Source: Acidobacteriota bacterium
GTDB lineage: Bacteria; Acidobacteriota; Polarisedimenticolia; J045
Assembly (NCBI GenBank): GCA_003696075.1
Contig: RFHH01000069.1
Location: 1 to 36,529 of the forward strand
Reading direction: 5' to 3'
DNA: 36,529 nucleotides
Translations under genes and position numbers: made by a program
Shown: positions 1 through 9,372 of the stretch, piece by piece
How the letters are laid out: each line of letters opens with the position of its first letter
Numbering within the stretch: position 1 is the stretch's first letter
Notes under the pieces: generated by a model
Database searches by the model: none
What the model was told of the DNA's origin: nothing
Seen by the model: the letters and a program-made list of their open reading frames with translations, nothing else

Positions 1-971
1 CCACCCGCGGCGACAGCCGTGGCGAGAGCGTCGGCAGCAGCGGCCGTTCTCGCCAGCACGCTGAACGAGGCCCGACCGCGGGTCGGCCTCCCGTTCCGCG
101 GGTCGAGCACGTGGCCAGCGAACCGGCCTGCGCGGATCGCGCCGCGTTCGCCGTTCCCGGACGTGGCGAGACTCCCGTCGCGCAACCGGACGACGAGCGC
201 GGGGATGTCGCGCGCGAGTGGATGCGCGACCGCGACGCACCATCCGCCCGGTGGTGGCTCTCCTACCGCCAGGAGCTGGCCGCCAAAGTCGAGCAACGCG
301 CGCCGGACACCGTGTCTCCGAAGCACGCGCCCCGCCGCGTCGAGTGCTATCCCCTTGCCGATACCGTCGAGATCGAGCTGCACTCCGGGTCGGCGAGCGA
401 TCAGCCGGAAGGCACCGGTCGGCGTTCTCTCGAGCCGGACCAGGCGGTGACCCGCGGCGGCGCGTGCCGCGGCCAGAGGCAGCGCAGTTCCGGCTCGCGG
501 AGGACGCGCAACTCCCCAGGCGTCGAGCAGCGCCCCGAGCGCCGGATCGAAGAGCCCGCCGGTCCGCCGTGCCCAGGCGAGCCCCCGGCGGAGCGCCCGC
601 CCGAGAGGCCGGCCGACCGGGATCCCCGCTCCGGGCGTCGACCGCGAAAGGATTTCGTTGAGGCGCCGAAGCTCGCCCGCATCGTTCCAGTTCGAGAGCG
701 TTCGATCGAGCGATTCCACCCGCGCGAAAGCCGCCTCGACAGCCGGATCGAGGGCCGAGGCCGGTTTCCCTTCCGCCTGGATCCGCAGCGGTGCGCCCAT
801 CAGGTAGCGGCTGCGGTCGATCGACGCCGTCTCCTCCGACTCCGCCCGCGGCACGGTCGCAAAGAAGAAAAGCAGGACGAGGATGGCGACCCCCCTGGCG
901 GCCGAGACGGCACCGTCCCGCCGTGCAGCCGACGCGCCCCGGGGTAGCGGTCGCTCGCCGAAAAAGCACAC
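1..971 (-). CDS. apbE: FAD:protein FMN transferase ApbE, C-terminus cut by window edge
   Basis: Translating the minus strand from a GTG at 971 gives an ApbE-family protein that attaches FMN covalently to Thr or Ser of flavoproteins in the periplasm. Visible family marks, in order: a hydrophobic signal segment (VAILVLLFFATVPRA), the early RYLMGAPLRI motif, the central D-GIGKGIALD motif, GGQLLAVGG, and the late HVLDPRNGRP and ADALATAV motifs. About 323 codons are present, so only a few dozen C-terminal residues should lie beyond base 1. The frame is closed upstream by a stop at 990-992, and GTG 971 is the only ATG or GTG start before the signal sequence. No lipobox Cys is seen. No FMN-binding-domain or Nqr/Rnf-type target is encoded in this window, so the substrate is unknown. 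The family call is firm; the exact start is less so. Confidence 0.85.
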   Translation of the reverse strand, partial: MCFFGERPLPRGASAARRDGAVSAARGVAILVLLFFFATVPRAESEETASIDRSRYLMGAPLRIQAEGKPASALDPAVEAAFARVESLDRTLSNWNDAGELRRLNEILSRSTPGAGIPVGRPLGRALRRGLAWARRTGGLFDPALGALLDAWGVARPPRAGTALPLAAARAAAGHRLVRLERTPTGAFRLIARRPGVQLDLDGIGKGIALDAAGRVLRRHGVRRALLDFGGQLLAVGEPPPGGWCVAVAHPLARDIPALVVRLRDGSLATSGNGERGAIRAGRFAGHVLDPRNGRPTRGRASFSVLARTAAAADALATAVAAG

Positions 972-991
972 ACGGGCCCCCGCCCGCCGTC

Positions 992-1155
992 AGTCGCCGG
1001 CGGCGCTGGCCGGGCCATACCCGGCTTCCGTGCCGATCTGGTGACGTTCCCGGCGTTCCGCCGCCCCCGGCGGATCGCCTCACGGACCGCCCCTGCCTGG
1101 CTCGCAGGAAGGCAAATCTTGAATCAAGTAGACTAGATTTGCAAGCAACTGCAAG
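992..1155 (-). promoter_or_regulatory. Intergenic region ahead of apbE with two small inverted repeats
   Basis: This gap lies between the end of the trehalose gene and apbE, both on the minus strand. Its half next to the trehalose gene is much more AT-rich than its surroundings. It holds two short inverted repeats: CTTGA-A-TCAAG at 1118-1128 and TTGCA-N6-TGCAA at 1139-1154. They could be an operator for apbE or a weak transcript end for the trehalose gene. There is no clear T-run and no convincing -35/-10 pair. Confidence 0.3.
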
Positions 1156-3408
1156 TCAGGGAGTTCGACCTCGTTCGCGCGGAGACGATGTTCCGCTCGG
1201 GAGCCGGCCGGTCGGATCGGCGACGCGTTCCATCGAGGCGACGAAGCTCTCGAGCTGGTCGAGCAGTCGGCCGGGGGACTCCACGAAGAACTGCGCGATC
1301 GTCTGGCGCCGGCCGACGCAGCAGGTCATCACCGGCTCGTGGGGACCGCGCTGTGCAGCCTCGAACATCTCCTCGTCGGTCCGGTCGTTCCCCGCGCAGA
1401 AGAGCAGTCCGGTTCCCGGATGGCGCTCCAGGGCTTCGCCGACGACGCGGGCCTTCGACGCCAGGGCGTGTCGGACCTCGATCACCCGGGATCCGGGGAG
1501 AACGCTGAACTCCCTCCCCCGGAGCCGCTCCTCGAGCACGGCGAGCAGCTCCGTCGCTCTCCAAGCACCGAGTCTCGGATCGGCGGCCCGGTAGTGCCAG
1601 GCGATCGAAGCCTCCTTCGTCTCGATCTTGCTTCCCGGAGTCCGCTCGACGAAATCCTCGAACACCGGCCGGACCAGCTCGTCGATCACGGTGTGGTCGA
1701 TGGTGGGCCGGTCCGGCCAGGTCCCGCCGGGGGGGCGCGTCCGGAGGCCGTGTTCGCTCACGAGGCCGATCGGGAGGTCGCCCAGCCATCCCTCGAGCAC
1801 CGGCGCAGGCCGGCCGCTGACGACGTAGACGGTGGCCACCTCGGCGAGTCGCCGCAGCAGCCGCAGCAGCCGCTCTCCCGGGGCCGCCTGCGCCGGGAGC
1901 ATGGCGTGGGGCTCCAGCGTTCCGTCGTAGTCGAGAAGGAACAGGGGCCGGCCTCGCCCCGCAGCGGCCTCGACGATCAGGTCGGGCTGCAGGTACCGCG
2001 GCCCCTGGTTGAGCTCGACGTGCGACGTCTCCATGCGGGCGAGGAACCGCTCCGCCCAACGCGCCGCCGTGTTCCGGCGCACGAAGTCCGCCATCTGGCC
2101 GAAGGTCTCCTCGTCCGGGTCGGAGGCGAGCGCATCGGCGAGAACCTCGGCCATGCCCACCACGTTGTGGGGGTTGACCAGGCGAGCGCCGGCGAGGCAG
2201 GAGGCGGCGCCCGCGAACTCGCTCAGAACGAGCTGCCCCGGACGGCCCTCCCGGGCCGCGATGTACTCGAGGCAAACCAGGTTCATCCCGTCACGCAGGG
2301 GCGTGACGAAGGCCACGTCGGCGGCGCGGAACAATGCCGCGATCCGGGCGCGGGACACGTTGCGGTTCACGTAGACGAGAGGCGTCCACTGCACGGTCCC
2401 GTGCTCGCCGTTGATCGACCCGACGAGCTCGTCGACTTCGCGTTTCAGATCCTGGTATTCCTGGACTCCGGTTCGTGACGGCGCCGCAACCTGAACGAGA
2501 ACAGCCCTCCCTTTCCACTCGGGGCGCGTCCGGAGCAGCTCGTCGTACGCCCGCAGCTTCTCCGGAATGCCCTTGGTGTAGTCCAACCGGTCGACCCCGA
2601 CGATCAGCTTCTTCCCCGCGAACCGCCGCCGGAGAGAGTCGTACTCGCGCCGGCCCTCGTCGGTTCCCGCGAGCCGAACCACTTCGGCAGGATCGATCCC
2701 GATCGGGAGCACGCCCAGGCGGGTCGAGTGCGTGGGCATGTGCACCGTCTCCGGGTCGGACTCGAGGCCGAGCACGCGAAGGCACGCGTTCCGGAAGTGG
2801 CTGATGTACTCGTAGGTGTGAAAGCCGACCAGATCGGCCCCGAGCATGCCCCGGAGGATCGGTTCGCGGACCGGAAGCCTCCGGTAGATCTCCGCCGAGG
2901 GGAACGGGATGTGCAGGAAGAAGCCGATGGGACCCGTGTGTCTCCGCTCGCGGAGCATCTGCGGGAGCAGGGCGAGCTGGTAGTCGTGGATCCAGATGGC
3001 GTCACCGGGCCGTGCGATCTCCGCGACGACATCCGCAAACGCTTCGTTGACCTCACGGTACTCGTGCCACGCCCGGCGGTCGTAGCGGGCCCGATCGGTC
3101 ATCCCATGGAACAGCGGCCACAGCAGCCGGTTCGAGAACTCCTCGTAGAACCCGTGCAGGAGCCGCTCGTCGATGAACACCGGCACGGTCCGCCCGCTGC
3201 GGGCGAGCCGGTCGGCGATCTTCCCGCGGTCCTCCGGGGGGACGGGAGCACCCGGCCAGCCGACCCACGTGAAACCACGCCGGTCCGCCAGGGCGCGCAG
3301 GGCCGTGGCCAGACCGCCCGGACTCTGCTGCACGCGCCAGCCCCGCTCGGTGCGCGTCAGGCTGACCGGCAGACGGGTCGAGACGACGATCAGGCGGCGA
3401 TCCGGCAT
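1156..3408 (-). CDS. otsA-otsB fusion: Bifunctional trehalose-6-phosphate synthase / trehalose-phosphatase
   Basis: The protein (about 750 residues) makes trehalose in two steps: UDP- or ADP-glucose plus glucose-6-phosphate to trehalose-6-phosphate, then dephosphorylation. Residues 1-470 are a GT20 synthase with the expected SPGGLATAL loop, [30 protein letters not shown] and [10 protein letters not shown] motifs. Residues from about 485 to 725 are a HAD phosphatase with LLDYDGTL (nucleophile DxD), VVSGR and [12 protein letters not shown]. All key motifs are intact in both halves, so both activities are expected. The ATG at 3408 is chosen; a GTG two codons upstream (3414) would also work. The gene diverges from the GH15 gene across a short AT-rich spacer, which suggests joint control of trehalose level. 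The role is likely osmotic or desiccation protection. Confidence 0.93.
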   Translation of the reverse strand: MPDRRLIVVSTRLPVSLTRTERGWRVQQSPGGLATALRALADRRGFTWVGWPGAPVPPEDRGKIADRLARSGRTVPVFIDERLLHGFYEEFSNRLLWPLFHGMTDRARYDRRAWHEYREVNEAFADVVAEIARPGDAIWIHDYQLALLPQMLRERRHTGPIGFFLHIPFPSAEIYRRLPVREPILRGMLGADLVGFHTYEYISHFRNACLRVLGLESDPETVHMPTHSTRLGVLPIGIDPAEVVRLAGTDEGRREYDSLRRRFAGKKLIVGVDRLDYTKGIPEKLRAYDELLRTRPEWKGRAVLVQVAAPSRTGVQEYQDLKREVDELVGSINGEHGTVQWTPLVYVNRNVSRARIAALFRAADVAFVTPLRDGMNLVCLEYIAAREGRPGQLVLSEFAGAASCLAGARLVNPHNVVGMAEVLADALASDPDEETFGQMADFVRRNTAARWAERFLARMETSHVELNQGPRYLQPDLIVEAAAGRGRPLFLLDYDGTLEPHAMLPAQAAPGERLLRLLRRLAEVATVYVVSGRPAPVLEGWLGDLPIGLVSEHGLRTRPPGGTWPDRPTIDHTVIDELVRPVFEDFVERTPGSKIETKEASIAWHYRAADPRLGAWRATELLAVLEERLRGREFSVLPGSRVIEVRHALASKARVVGEALERHPGTGLLFCAGNDRTDEEMFEAAQRGPHEPVMTCCVGRRQTIAQFFVESPGRLLDQLESFVASMERVADPTGRLPSGTSSPRERGRTP

Positions 3409-3467
3409 CGACACGCCCGTATTTATGGCATATTTTCTGCTTTCATTTCAAACGGCGGAACATCAAG
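3409..3467. promoter_or_regulatory. Divergent promoter region, trehalose synthase / GH15
   Basis: This 59-bp spacer separates two divergent genes and contains an unusually AT-rich stretch (3420-3450, including tatttatggcatatttt) in otherwise about 70% GC DNA. It must hold the promoters for both genes unless they lie inside coding sequence. A specific -35/-10 pair cannot be assigned with confidence. The short spacing implies overlapping promoters and therefore linked control. Confidence 0.5.
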
Positions 3468-5234
3468 ATGAAGTTGGCTCTCATCGGAAACTGCGCCTAC
3501 CAGGCGCTGATCGACGACCGCGCCCGCGTGCGGTGGCTGTGCTGGCCGCGGTTCGACTCCAGCTTCGTCTTCGGAAACCTGCTGGACGAAGAAAAGGGCG
3601 GGATCTTCTCGGTCGAGCCGGCCGCCCCGCCTTCGCAGATCCAGCAGGAATATCTGGCGAACACCAACATCCTCCGCACGGTGTTCCGGACCGGCGAGGA
3701 TCTCTTCGAGGTGCTCGACTTCGCCCCGCGGTTCGCCCAGTACGAGCGTTTCTACAAGCCGACCATGCTCATACGCCGGATCCGCCCCCTCGCCGGCGGA
3801 CCGGTCGTGAGGGTGCGCTGCCGCCCCGTGTATGACTACGGCCGGCTGCAGCTCGAGCCGACGATGGCGAGCAACCACATCTACTGGAAGCCGCCCGGAA
3901 GCGAGCTCCGCTTGACGACGAACGTTCCGTTGACCTTCGTCCTCGAGGAGCGGCCGTTCCTCCTGGAAGCGGATGCCTACTTGGTGCTGACATGGGGCCG
4001 GCCGCTGGAAGCGCCGCTGGAGGAGACCTGCGACAAGTTCCTCCGGAGGACGCGGCGCTACTGGGAGACCTGGGTCCGCCACGGCGTGGTTCCCGACCGG
4101 TTCCAGAGGCCGGTCATCCGCTCGGCGCTGGCCCTCAAGTTGCACCAGTACGAGGACACGGGCGCCATCACGGCGGCGACGACCACGAGCCTGCCGGAAT
4201 ACCCGGGCTCGGGCCGCAATTGGGACTACCGCTTCTGCTGGCTGCGGGACGCTTGCTTCACCCTCGGCGCCCTGCGGCGGATCGGCCAGTTCGAGGAGAT
4301 GGAGCGCTTCGTCACCTATCTGCTCAACATCGCCGAGCAAAGCCCGGAGCGCCTGCAGCCGGTCTACGGAATCTCGGGAGAAAGCCGCCTCGACGAGCGG
4401 ATCCTCGACCACCTCGCCGGCTACGAGGGCAACCGGCCGGTGCGCATCGGCAACGACGCGTACCGGCAGCTCCAGAACGACGTCTATGGCGAGATGATCG
4501 CCGCCCTCGCGCCGCTCTTCCTCGACGTTCGGTTCCAGGACCTGGCGAGCACGCACTCGACCTCGCTCCTCGAGCGGCTCCTCGCGCGGATCGAACAGAC
4601 CATGGAGGTCCCGGACTCCGGCCCTTGGGAAAAGCGCGGTCCGTCCCGCATCCACACCTTCTCTCTCCTGATGCACTGGACCGGAGCTTGTGCGGCCGCG
4701 CGAATCGGTGAGCGGTGCGGCAACCGGCGCCTGGCCGAGTGGGGCCGGCGGCTGGGGGCCCGGGCCCGCGACCTGATCGAGAAGCGCTGCTGGAGGCCGG
4801 ACCGGGGCCACTACGCCGATTCGGTGGAGACCGACGATGCGGACGCTGCTCTGCTGATGATGGTCAATCTCGGCTACCTGGACCCTTCCCATCCCCACGC
4901 GGAGACGCACGTGCGGGCGCTCGGGGAGAGGCTTCGGGCCGATCACCACCTCCTCTATCGCTATCTCCAGGACGACGGGCTCGGCGAAACGAAGGCCAGC
5001 TTCACCGTGTGCGGCTTCTGGTACGCCGAAGCGCTCGCGCGCCTCGGCCGGGTCGACGAAGCGGAGGAGGTGTTCCGCAAGCTGTGCGGCCACGCGAACC
5101 ATGTCGGCCTGCTGAGCGAGGACATCGACCCCGAGACGGGTCGGCTGTGGGGCAACTTTCCCCAGGCCTACTCCCACGTCGGCCTCATCAACGCCGCGTT
5201 CGCCATCAGCCCGGTCGCGGGTCCGATCGTCTGA
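3468..5234 (+). CDS. Glycoside hydrolase family 15 protein (trehalase or glucoamylase type)
   Basis: This 588-residue protein has the layout of bacterial GH15 enzymes: an N-terminal beta-sandwich (from LIGNCAYQALID, RVRWLCWPRFDS) and a C-terminal (alpha/alpha)6 barrel. Barrel hallmarks are GSGRNWDYRFCWLRDA at about residues 245-260, the region around NRPVRIGNDAYRQLQNDVYGE, and GLLSEDIDPETG near residue 545, whose Glu fits the catalytic base. No signal peptide is seen, so it is probably cytoplasmic. Family members cleave alpha-1,4-glucans or, in some bacteria and archaea, trehalose. The divergent trehalose synthase makes trehalase the favoured inference, but substrate cannot be read from sequence. 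The ATG at 3468 follows a GGCGGA ribosome-binding-like stretch. Confidence 0.88.
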   Translation: MKLALIGNCAYQALIDDRARVRWLCWPRFDSSFVFGNLLDEEKGGIFSVEPAAPPSQIQQEYLANTNILRTVFRTGEDLFEVLDFAPRFAQYERFYKPTMLIRRIRPLAGGPVVRVRCRPVYDYGRLQLEPTMASNHIYWKPPGSELRLTTNVPLTFVLEERPFLLEADAYLVLTWGRPLEAPLEETCDKFLRRTRRYWETWVRHGVVPDRFQRPVIRSALALKLHQYEDTGAITAATTTSLPEYPGSGRNWDYRFCWLRDACFTLGALRRIGQFEEMERFVTYLLNIAEQSPERLQPVYGISGESRLDERILDHLAGYEGNRPVRIGNDAYRQLQNDVYGEMIAALAPLFLDVRFQDLASTHSTSLLERLLARIEQTMEVPDSGPWEKRGPSRIHTFSLLMHWTGACAAARIGERCGNRRLAEWGRRLGARARDLIEKRCWRPDRGHYADSVETDDADAALLMMVNLGYLDPSHPHAETHVRALGERLRADHHLLYRYLQDDGLGETKASFTVCGFWYAEALARLGRVDEAEEVFRKLCGHANHVGLLSEDIDPETGRLWGNFPQAYSHVGLINAAFAISPVAGPIV

Positions 5235-5237
5235 GAC

Positions 5238-5253
5238 GGCCGGGGGGCCGGCC
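5238..5253. terminator. Hairpin between convergent genes
   Basis: GGCCGG-GGGG-CCGGCC forms a perfect 6-bp stem with a 4-base loop, just after the GH15 stop and before the stop of the convergent MATE gene. There is no T-run on either strand, so it may act only as a weak or Rho-assisted end. Confidence 0.35.
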
Positions 5254-5300
5254 CCGCCGGGAGAGGATGCCCCGCTCGAGCCGGGGGAAGGGCGCCGCCG

Positions 5301-6614
5301 TCAGAACGAGAGCCGGGAGACGCCGAATCCGGCCCGGATCGCGATCCACCCGGCGGTCGCGAGCCAGACGAGGAGGAGAGCCCGGGGCGACGTCTCCGGA
5401 ATCAGAGCGAGGAGCAGCACGCCGGACGCTGTCGCGAAGAGCATCACGTTGCGCAGGAACGCGTAGCGCCCCGCGCCCCAGTGAATGCCGTCGGTCACGA
5501 ACGAAAGAGCGTTGACCGGTTGCATGAGCGTACAGACCTTCCAAGCCGCTCCGAACGGCGCTCGCGCTTCCTCCGGAACGAGCAGCGCCGCGACGGCCGG
5601 CTCCACGAGCCACAGGACCACGCTGAGCACGAAGCCGGTGCCGAGCCCCCACGCGCAGCTCACCGCCGCGACCCGGAGCGCCCGCCGCCGGTCACCCGCG
5701 CCGAGGAAGAAGCCGACCAGCGACTGCGCCGCGGTGGCGTAGGCATCGAGCAGGAAAGCGAGCAGGATCCAGACCTGACGCACCGCCTGGTGTGCGGCTC
5801 CCGCCGCGACCCCGGCCCGGATGGCCGCGCGCGTCGCCAGCAGCAGGAATGCCAGCGCCGCCCCTGTCCGGATCACCATGTCGCGGCCCACGACGACGAG
5901 CCGCCGCGCCTCCGCCCCGTCGAGGCGCAGCACCAGGCCGATCCGCCGCCGCACGAGCATCACCGCGGCGACCGCGCCGAAGAGCTGACTGCCGGCGGTC
6001 GCGAGCGCCGCACCGGCAACACCGAGTCGCGGGAAGGGACCGGGTCCGAAGATCAGCAGCGGGTCGAGGAGCACGTTCAGTGCGCTCACGGCCGCGGCGA
6101 CCGCGAGCGGCGCCCGCATCTCCTGCGTGCCCCGGAGCACTCCGAACGCGGCGAGCGTCACCAGGCCGGCCGGGGCGCCGACGAGCCGAATCGCGAGATA
6201 GACGACGGTGGCGTGCCGCACTTCCGGCACGTCGCTCATCCATGCGGCCGCGGGATGCAGGAGGGCAGCGAGCGCCAGCGCGAGCGCCACCCCGGAGAGC
6301 CCCGCGAGGATCAGGGCCGTCGAGGCGGCCCGGCGGGCGCGCGGCCGGTCGCCCCGTCCCTCCGCCTGCGCCACCTCCGTCTGGCTGCCGATCGCCAGGA
6401 AGTTGAACACCCACAAGACGCTGGACAAGAGCGCCGTCGCCGCCCCGAGCGCCGCCAGCGGCGCCGCACCGAGCCGCTCGACGAACGCGGTGTCGACGAG
6501 ACCGGCGAGCGGCTCGACGATCAAAGACAACATCACCGGCGCCGACAGCGCCAGCAGGGTGCGATGGGGCCGCCTCTCGAAGGCCAGGGCCCGCGCGTCC
6601 GCGGTGGTCGCCAT
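5301..6614 (-). CDS. MATE family multidrug/metabolite exporter
   Basis: The protein (about 437 residues) is a twelve-helix inner-membrane transporter of the MATE (DinF-like) branch, which exports cationic compounds using a Na+ or H+ gradient. The first helices read LLALSAPVMLSLIVEPLAGLVDTAFVERLGAAPLAALG, the typical MATE N-terminus with D in helix 1 (quoted here as two motifs: SAPVMLSLIVEPLAGLVDT and AFVERLGAAPLAALG). A second related half begins around residue 230. The ATG at 6614 is preferred because upstream codons would run into the divergent TonB-receptor start and encode a polar arginine-rich extension; there is no strong ribosome site. The substrate is unknown. Gene placement opposite a TonB receptor may be chance. 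Confidence 0.88.
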   Translation of the reverse strand: MATTADARALAFERRPHRTLLALSAPVMLSLIVEPLAGLVDTAFVERLGAAPLAALGAATALLSSVLWVFNFLAIGSQTEVAQAEGRGDRPRARRAASTALILAGLSGVALALALAALLHPAAAWMSDVPEVRHATVVYLAIRLVGAPAGLVTLAAFGVLRGTQEMRAPLAVAAAVSALNVLLDPLLIFGPGPFPRLGVAGAALATAGSQLFGAVAAVMLVRRRIGLVLRLDGAEARRLVVVGRDMVIRTGAALAFLLLATRAAIRAGVAAGAAHQAVRQVWILLAFLLDAYATAAQSLVGFFLGAGDRRRALRVAAVSCAWGLGTGFVLSVVLWLVEPAVAALLVPEEARAPFGAAWKVCTLMQPVNALSFVTDGIHWGAGRYAFLRNVMLFATASGVLLLALIPETSPRALLLVWLATAGWIAIRAGFGVSRLSF

Positions 6615-6688
6615 GGGGAGATTATCGATGGGCACCCGAATGCGGGCGACGAGGACCCCCTCGCCAGGCGGGCCGCGGCCGCGATAGG

Positions 6689-9094
6689 ATGCCGCCCGCG
6701 ATGGGAGCCGAACGCCCTTACGCAACCCTTCTCCTGGCCCTGCTCCTGGCAGCCGTCTCTCCCGGGGGCGCTGCCGAGAAGAGCGGGCCGGGCGGGGACG
6801 AGGCCGAAGAAGCGGGTGCCAACGGCGTCGAAGAGGAGGTGACCGTCTCCGCGTCGGCCACCTCGGACGATCCGCTCGACGCCCCCGCGGCCGTGGACGT
6901 CCTCACCGGGGACGACCTCGAGCAGCGGCCGGCGGATACCGTCGTCGACCAGCTCCGCCGCGTCCCCGGCATCAACGTCATCCAGTTCTCCGCCCGCGAC
7001 ATCGAACTGGCCTCGCGGGCTTCCACCGGACAGGCGAACAACAGCACGCTGGCGCTCGTCGACGGAAGGACGCTCTATCAGGACTTTCTTGGCTTCGTGA
7101 TGTGGGAGTTCGCGCCCACCGATCCGTCGCTGATCGACAGGATCGAGATCGTCCGGGGCCCCGCCTCGTCGCTCTGGGGCGCCAACGCGGTCGGGGGACT
7201 GGTCCACGTGATCACGAAGAGCCCGCAGGAAACGCTCGGCACGACCGTCGAGATCGGCGGCGGAGCGTACGGGACGCGCTCCGTGCATGTCACGCACAGC
7301 GTCGCGGCTCGGGGATGGGCGGTGCGCGTCGGGGCGGGACTCTTCGAAAGCGATCCCTTCCCCCGTCCCCAGACGATCACGAACATGTTCGGGGAGACGA
7401 TCGACCCGGATCTCGGGGTGAACGAGGCCGGCGCACACGACGCGGGAACGCGGCAGCCCAGGTTCGATTTCCGGGCGGACCGTACCGACGGGCTGAGGGG
7501 AGTCTGGTCCTTCCAGGGGGGCTGGGCGCGGACGCGCGGGCGGCTCGCCACCGGGCTCGGACCGTTCGACATCGATCCCTCGACCTCGATGAGCTACCTT
7601 CAGGGGCGGTACCGGTCCGGCGCCTACGAGGCGCAGGTCTACCTCAACTACACGGACGGCGACGCCACGAATCTCATCAACGGCGTGCCGCTCTCGTTCA
7701 AGGCGGCGGCAACGAATCTCTCCCTGCGCTCGCGGCGTGTGATCGGCTCGCGCCTGGTGCTCGGCTACGGCGCCGAGGCGCGCCTTTCGAGCTACGCGCT
7801 GTCGATCGCTCCCCGCGGGCGCCGGCGGGCGCAGGCGGCGCTCTTCGGCGAGGCGGAGTGGTCGCTCACACCGCACTGGAGTCTCGCCGGCGGCCTTCGG
7901 GTGGATCACGTCGTCGAGACGATCGGCACCATCGCTTCCCCGCGAATCGGTCTGATGTTCCGGCCCGGCGAGAACCAGACGCTCCGTGTCGCGTGGGGAC
8001 GCGCGTTCCGGTCGCCCTCGGTGATCGAATCGGACCTGTGGGTCCCGTCGATACCGGTCGCGATCCTCGACTGGAACGAGATCGACCGAGAGGTCGTCGG
8101 CTTCCCGTTCTTCGCTCTGGTGGCGGAATGGGTCTGCTCCCAGCGCCCGGACAACTGCGGCGCGCCCCCCGGGGAGATCCCCACCTACACCGCCGTCACG
8201 GCGGCGAGAGGCTCCCGCGAGCTGGACGCGGAGAGAACCTCGTCGGTGGAGCTCGGCTACGCGGCCCGCCTGGGCCGCCTCCGCCTGTCGGCCACCGTCT
8301 ACCGGACCCGCTCGTCGAACGGGATCGACTTCCCCGTTCTGGCCTACTACGGCAACGGGCCCGACGGCGTTCCCGGCACCGCCGACGACATCGTGCTCCC
8401 GCCGGATCCGGACGGGGACGGCACTCTCGAAGCACCCCCGCTCGACGTCTGCCCGGGCGTCTCCCAGCTCCATCCGTTCGACGAGATGTGCGCCGCCGGA
8501 CCGGTCGGCTACAACCACTTCCTCTCCGTGCTCCTGGACGGCCAGATCCCCGCCCTCTTCGGCTACCGCAACCGGGGCCGATCGGAGAACAGGGGATTCG
8601 AGCTCGGCCTCGACTGGTCGACCCGGAGCGGCCTCTCCCTGTTCGCTTCCTATTCGTGGCAGGACGATGCCCGCGCGGACGGCGTGCCGATGCCCGAGAG
8701 GATCGCTCAGGTGCTCGCCGAGCGGGAGGCGGGTGCGGATCTCGACGGCGACGGCCGGATCGCCGACACGACGCCGTTCATCAACAACCCGCCCGCGCAC
8801 CGGCTGAGCGCGGGCGTGACGCTGGATCGGGGACGGTGGTTCGGAGGGGTGACCGCGGACTACGTCTCCCGGGCCTTCTGGCAGGACGTGATGACCGCGG
8901 ACTTCTGGGGCTGGACCAGCGGCTACACGGTGCTCGGGATCCAGGGCGGCTGGCGGCACCCCGGCGGCCACCTCGAGCTGGTCTGGCAGGTCACCAATCT
9001 GCTGGACCGCAAGGTGCAGCAGCACATCTTCGGGGACGTGATCGGCCGCCGGGCCTCGGCCCGGATCCGGTGGAGGCTCGGCCCGGCGCGCTGA
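6689..9094 (+). CDS. TonB-dependent outer-membrane receptor
   Basis: This 801-residue protein imports a scarce ligand across the outer membrane. A signal peptide (YATLLLALLLAAVSPGGAAE) precedes a charged stretch and a likely TonB box, EEEVTVSAS at about residues 50-58. The plug domain follows with LRRVPGINV, ALVDGRTLYQD and IEIVRGPASSLWGANAVGG, then a long beta-barrel ending in an aromatic-poor strand RASARIRWRL. Extracellular loops carry four Cys (VCSQRPDNC; VCPGVSQL...EMC) and calcium-type Asp-rich stretches (PDPDGDGTLE, DLDGDGRIAD). The ligand is not evident; siderophore, cobalamin and glycan receptors share this fold. A second ATG four codons in (6701) could be the true start. The next gene on the strand encodes a secreted protein. 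Confidence 0.92.
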   Translation: MPPAMGAERPYATLLLALLLAAVSPGGAAEKSGPGGDEAEEAGANGVEEEVTVSASATSDDPLDAPAAVDVLTGDDLEQRPADTVVDQLRRVPGINVIQFSARDIELASRASTGQANNSTLALVDGRTLYQDFLGFVMWEFAPTDPSLIDRIEIVRGPASSLWGANAVGGLVHVITKSPQETLGTTVEIGGGAYGTRSVHVTHSVAARGWAVRVGAGLFESDPFPRPQTITNMFGETIDPDLGVNEAGAHDAGTRQPRFDFRADRTDGLRGVWSFQGGWARTRGRLATGLGPFDIDPSTSMSYLQGRYRSGAYEAQVYLNYTDGDATNLINGVPLSFKAAATNLSLRSRRVIGSRLVLGYGAEARLSSYALSIAPRGRRRAQAALFGEAEWSLTPHWSLAGGLRVDHVVETIGTIASPRIGLMFRPGENQTLRVAWGRAFRSPSVIESDLWVPSIPVAILDWNEIDREVVGFPFFALVAEWVCSQRPDNCGAPPGEIPTYTAVTAARGSRELDAERTSSVELGYAARLGRLRLSATVYRTRSSNGIDFPVLAYYGNGPDGVPGTADDIVLPPDPDGDGTLEAPPLDVCPGVSQLHPFDEMCAAGPVGYNHFLSVLLDGQIPALFGYRNRGRSENRGFELGLDWSTRSGLSLFASYSWQDDARADGVPMPERIAQVLAEREAGADLDGDGRIADTTPFINNPPAHRLSAGVTLDRGRWFGGVTADYVSRAFWQDVMTADFWGWTSGYTVLGIQGGWRHPGGHLELVWQVTNLLDRKVQQHIFGDVIGRRASARIRWRLGPAR

Positions 9095-9372
9095 GGCGCC
9101 TACCCGAGGGAGGAGTACCGGCGTAAAACTCCGGCGGCGCCCGCCCGGGCCGGTTGCCGCCGCGCCGCCGGACTGGGGGCGGCACCGAGGTGCGCGAAGC
9201 CGTGGGAGACCGGTCGTCGCGCCCCGTCGTGCGGCCGCTGGGGAGCGGCCCGGCAGTCGGCCACGCCACGCCGGGCGCGGGCGAGGGGGAGCGCCGGGCG
9301 GCCCTGCGCGCGGCTTCCCGGGAGCGGGAGCGCGGGGGCCGGCGGCCGCCCTTCGCGGGGAGGAGGTAGGCC
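9095..9372 (+). other. Structured leader ahead of the secreted orphan; weak cobalamin-riboswitch-like elements
   Basis: This gap contains no convincing gene. Elements vaguely like a cobalamin riboswitch occur in the right order: AGGGA at about 9107, a GGAGT...ACTCC stem enclosing CGTAAAA (9111-9132), a GGCGGCGCCCGCC block after it, and GAAGCC...GGGAGACCGG at about 9196-9213. A perfect hairpin GGCCGCT-GGGG-AGCGGCC follows at 9233-9250. The 5' partner that should pair with the terminal ACC box is not visible, so this is only a suggestion. The gap ends with a strong AGGAGG ribosome site. Confidence 0.25.

Noticed and set aside
3423-5177. Long minus-strand open frame of 584 codons opposite the GH15 gene
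   Set aside because: It mirrors the GH15 coding frame, whose motifs are clear; the antisense translation has no recognisable domain.
6533-9025. 830-codon minus-strand open frame opposite the TonB receptor
   Set aside because: Antisense shadow of a well-supported receptor; its length comes from GC-rich codon structure.
9154-9369. 71-codon open frame ending at the ribosome site of the secreted orphan
   Set aside because: Arg/Gly/Pro-rich low-complexity translation, no ribosome site, and it lies in a structured leader; typical noise of high GC.
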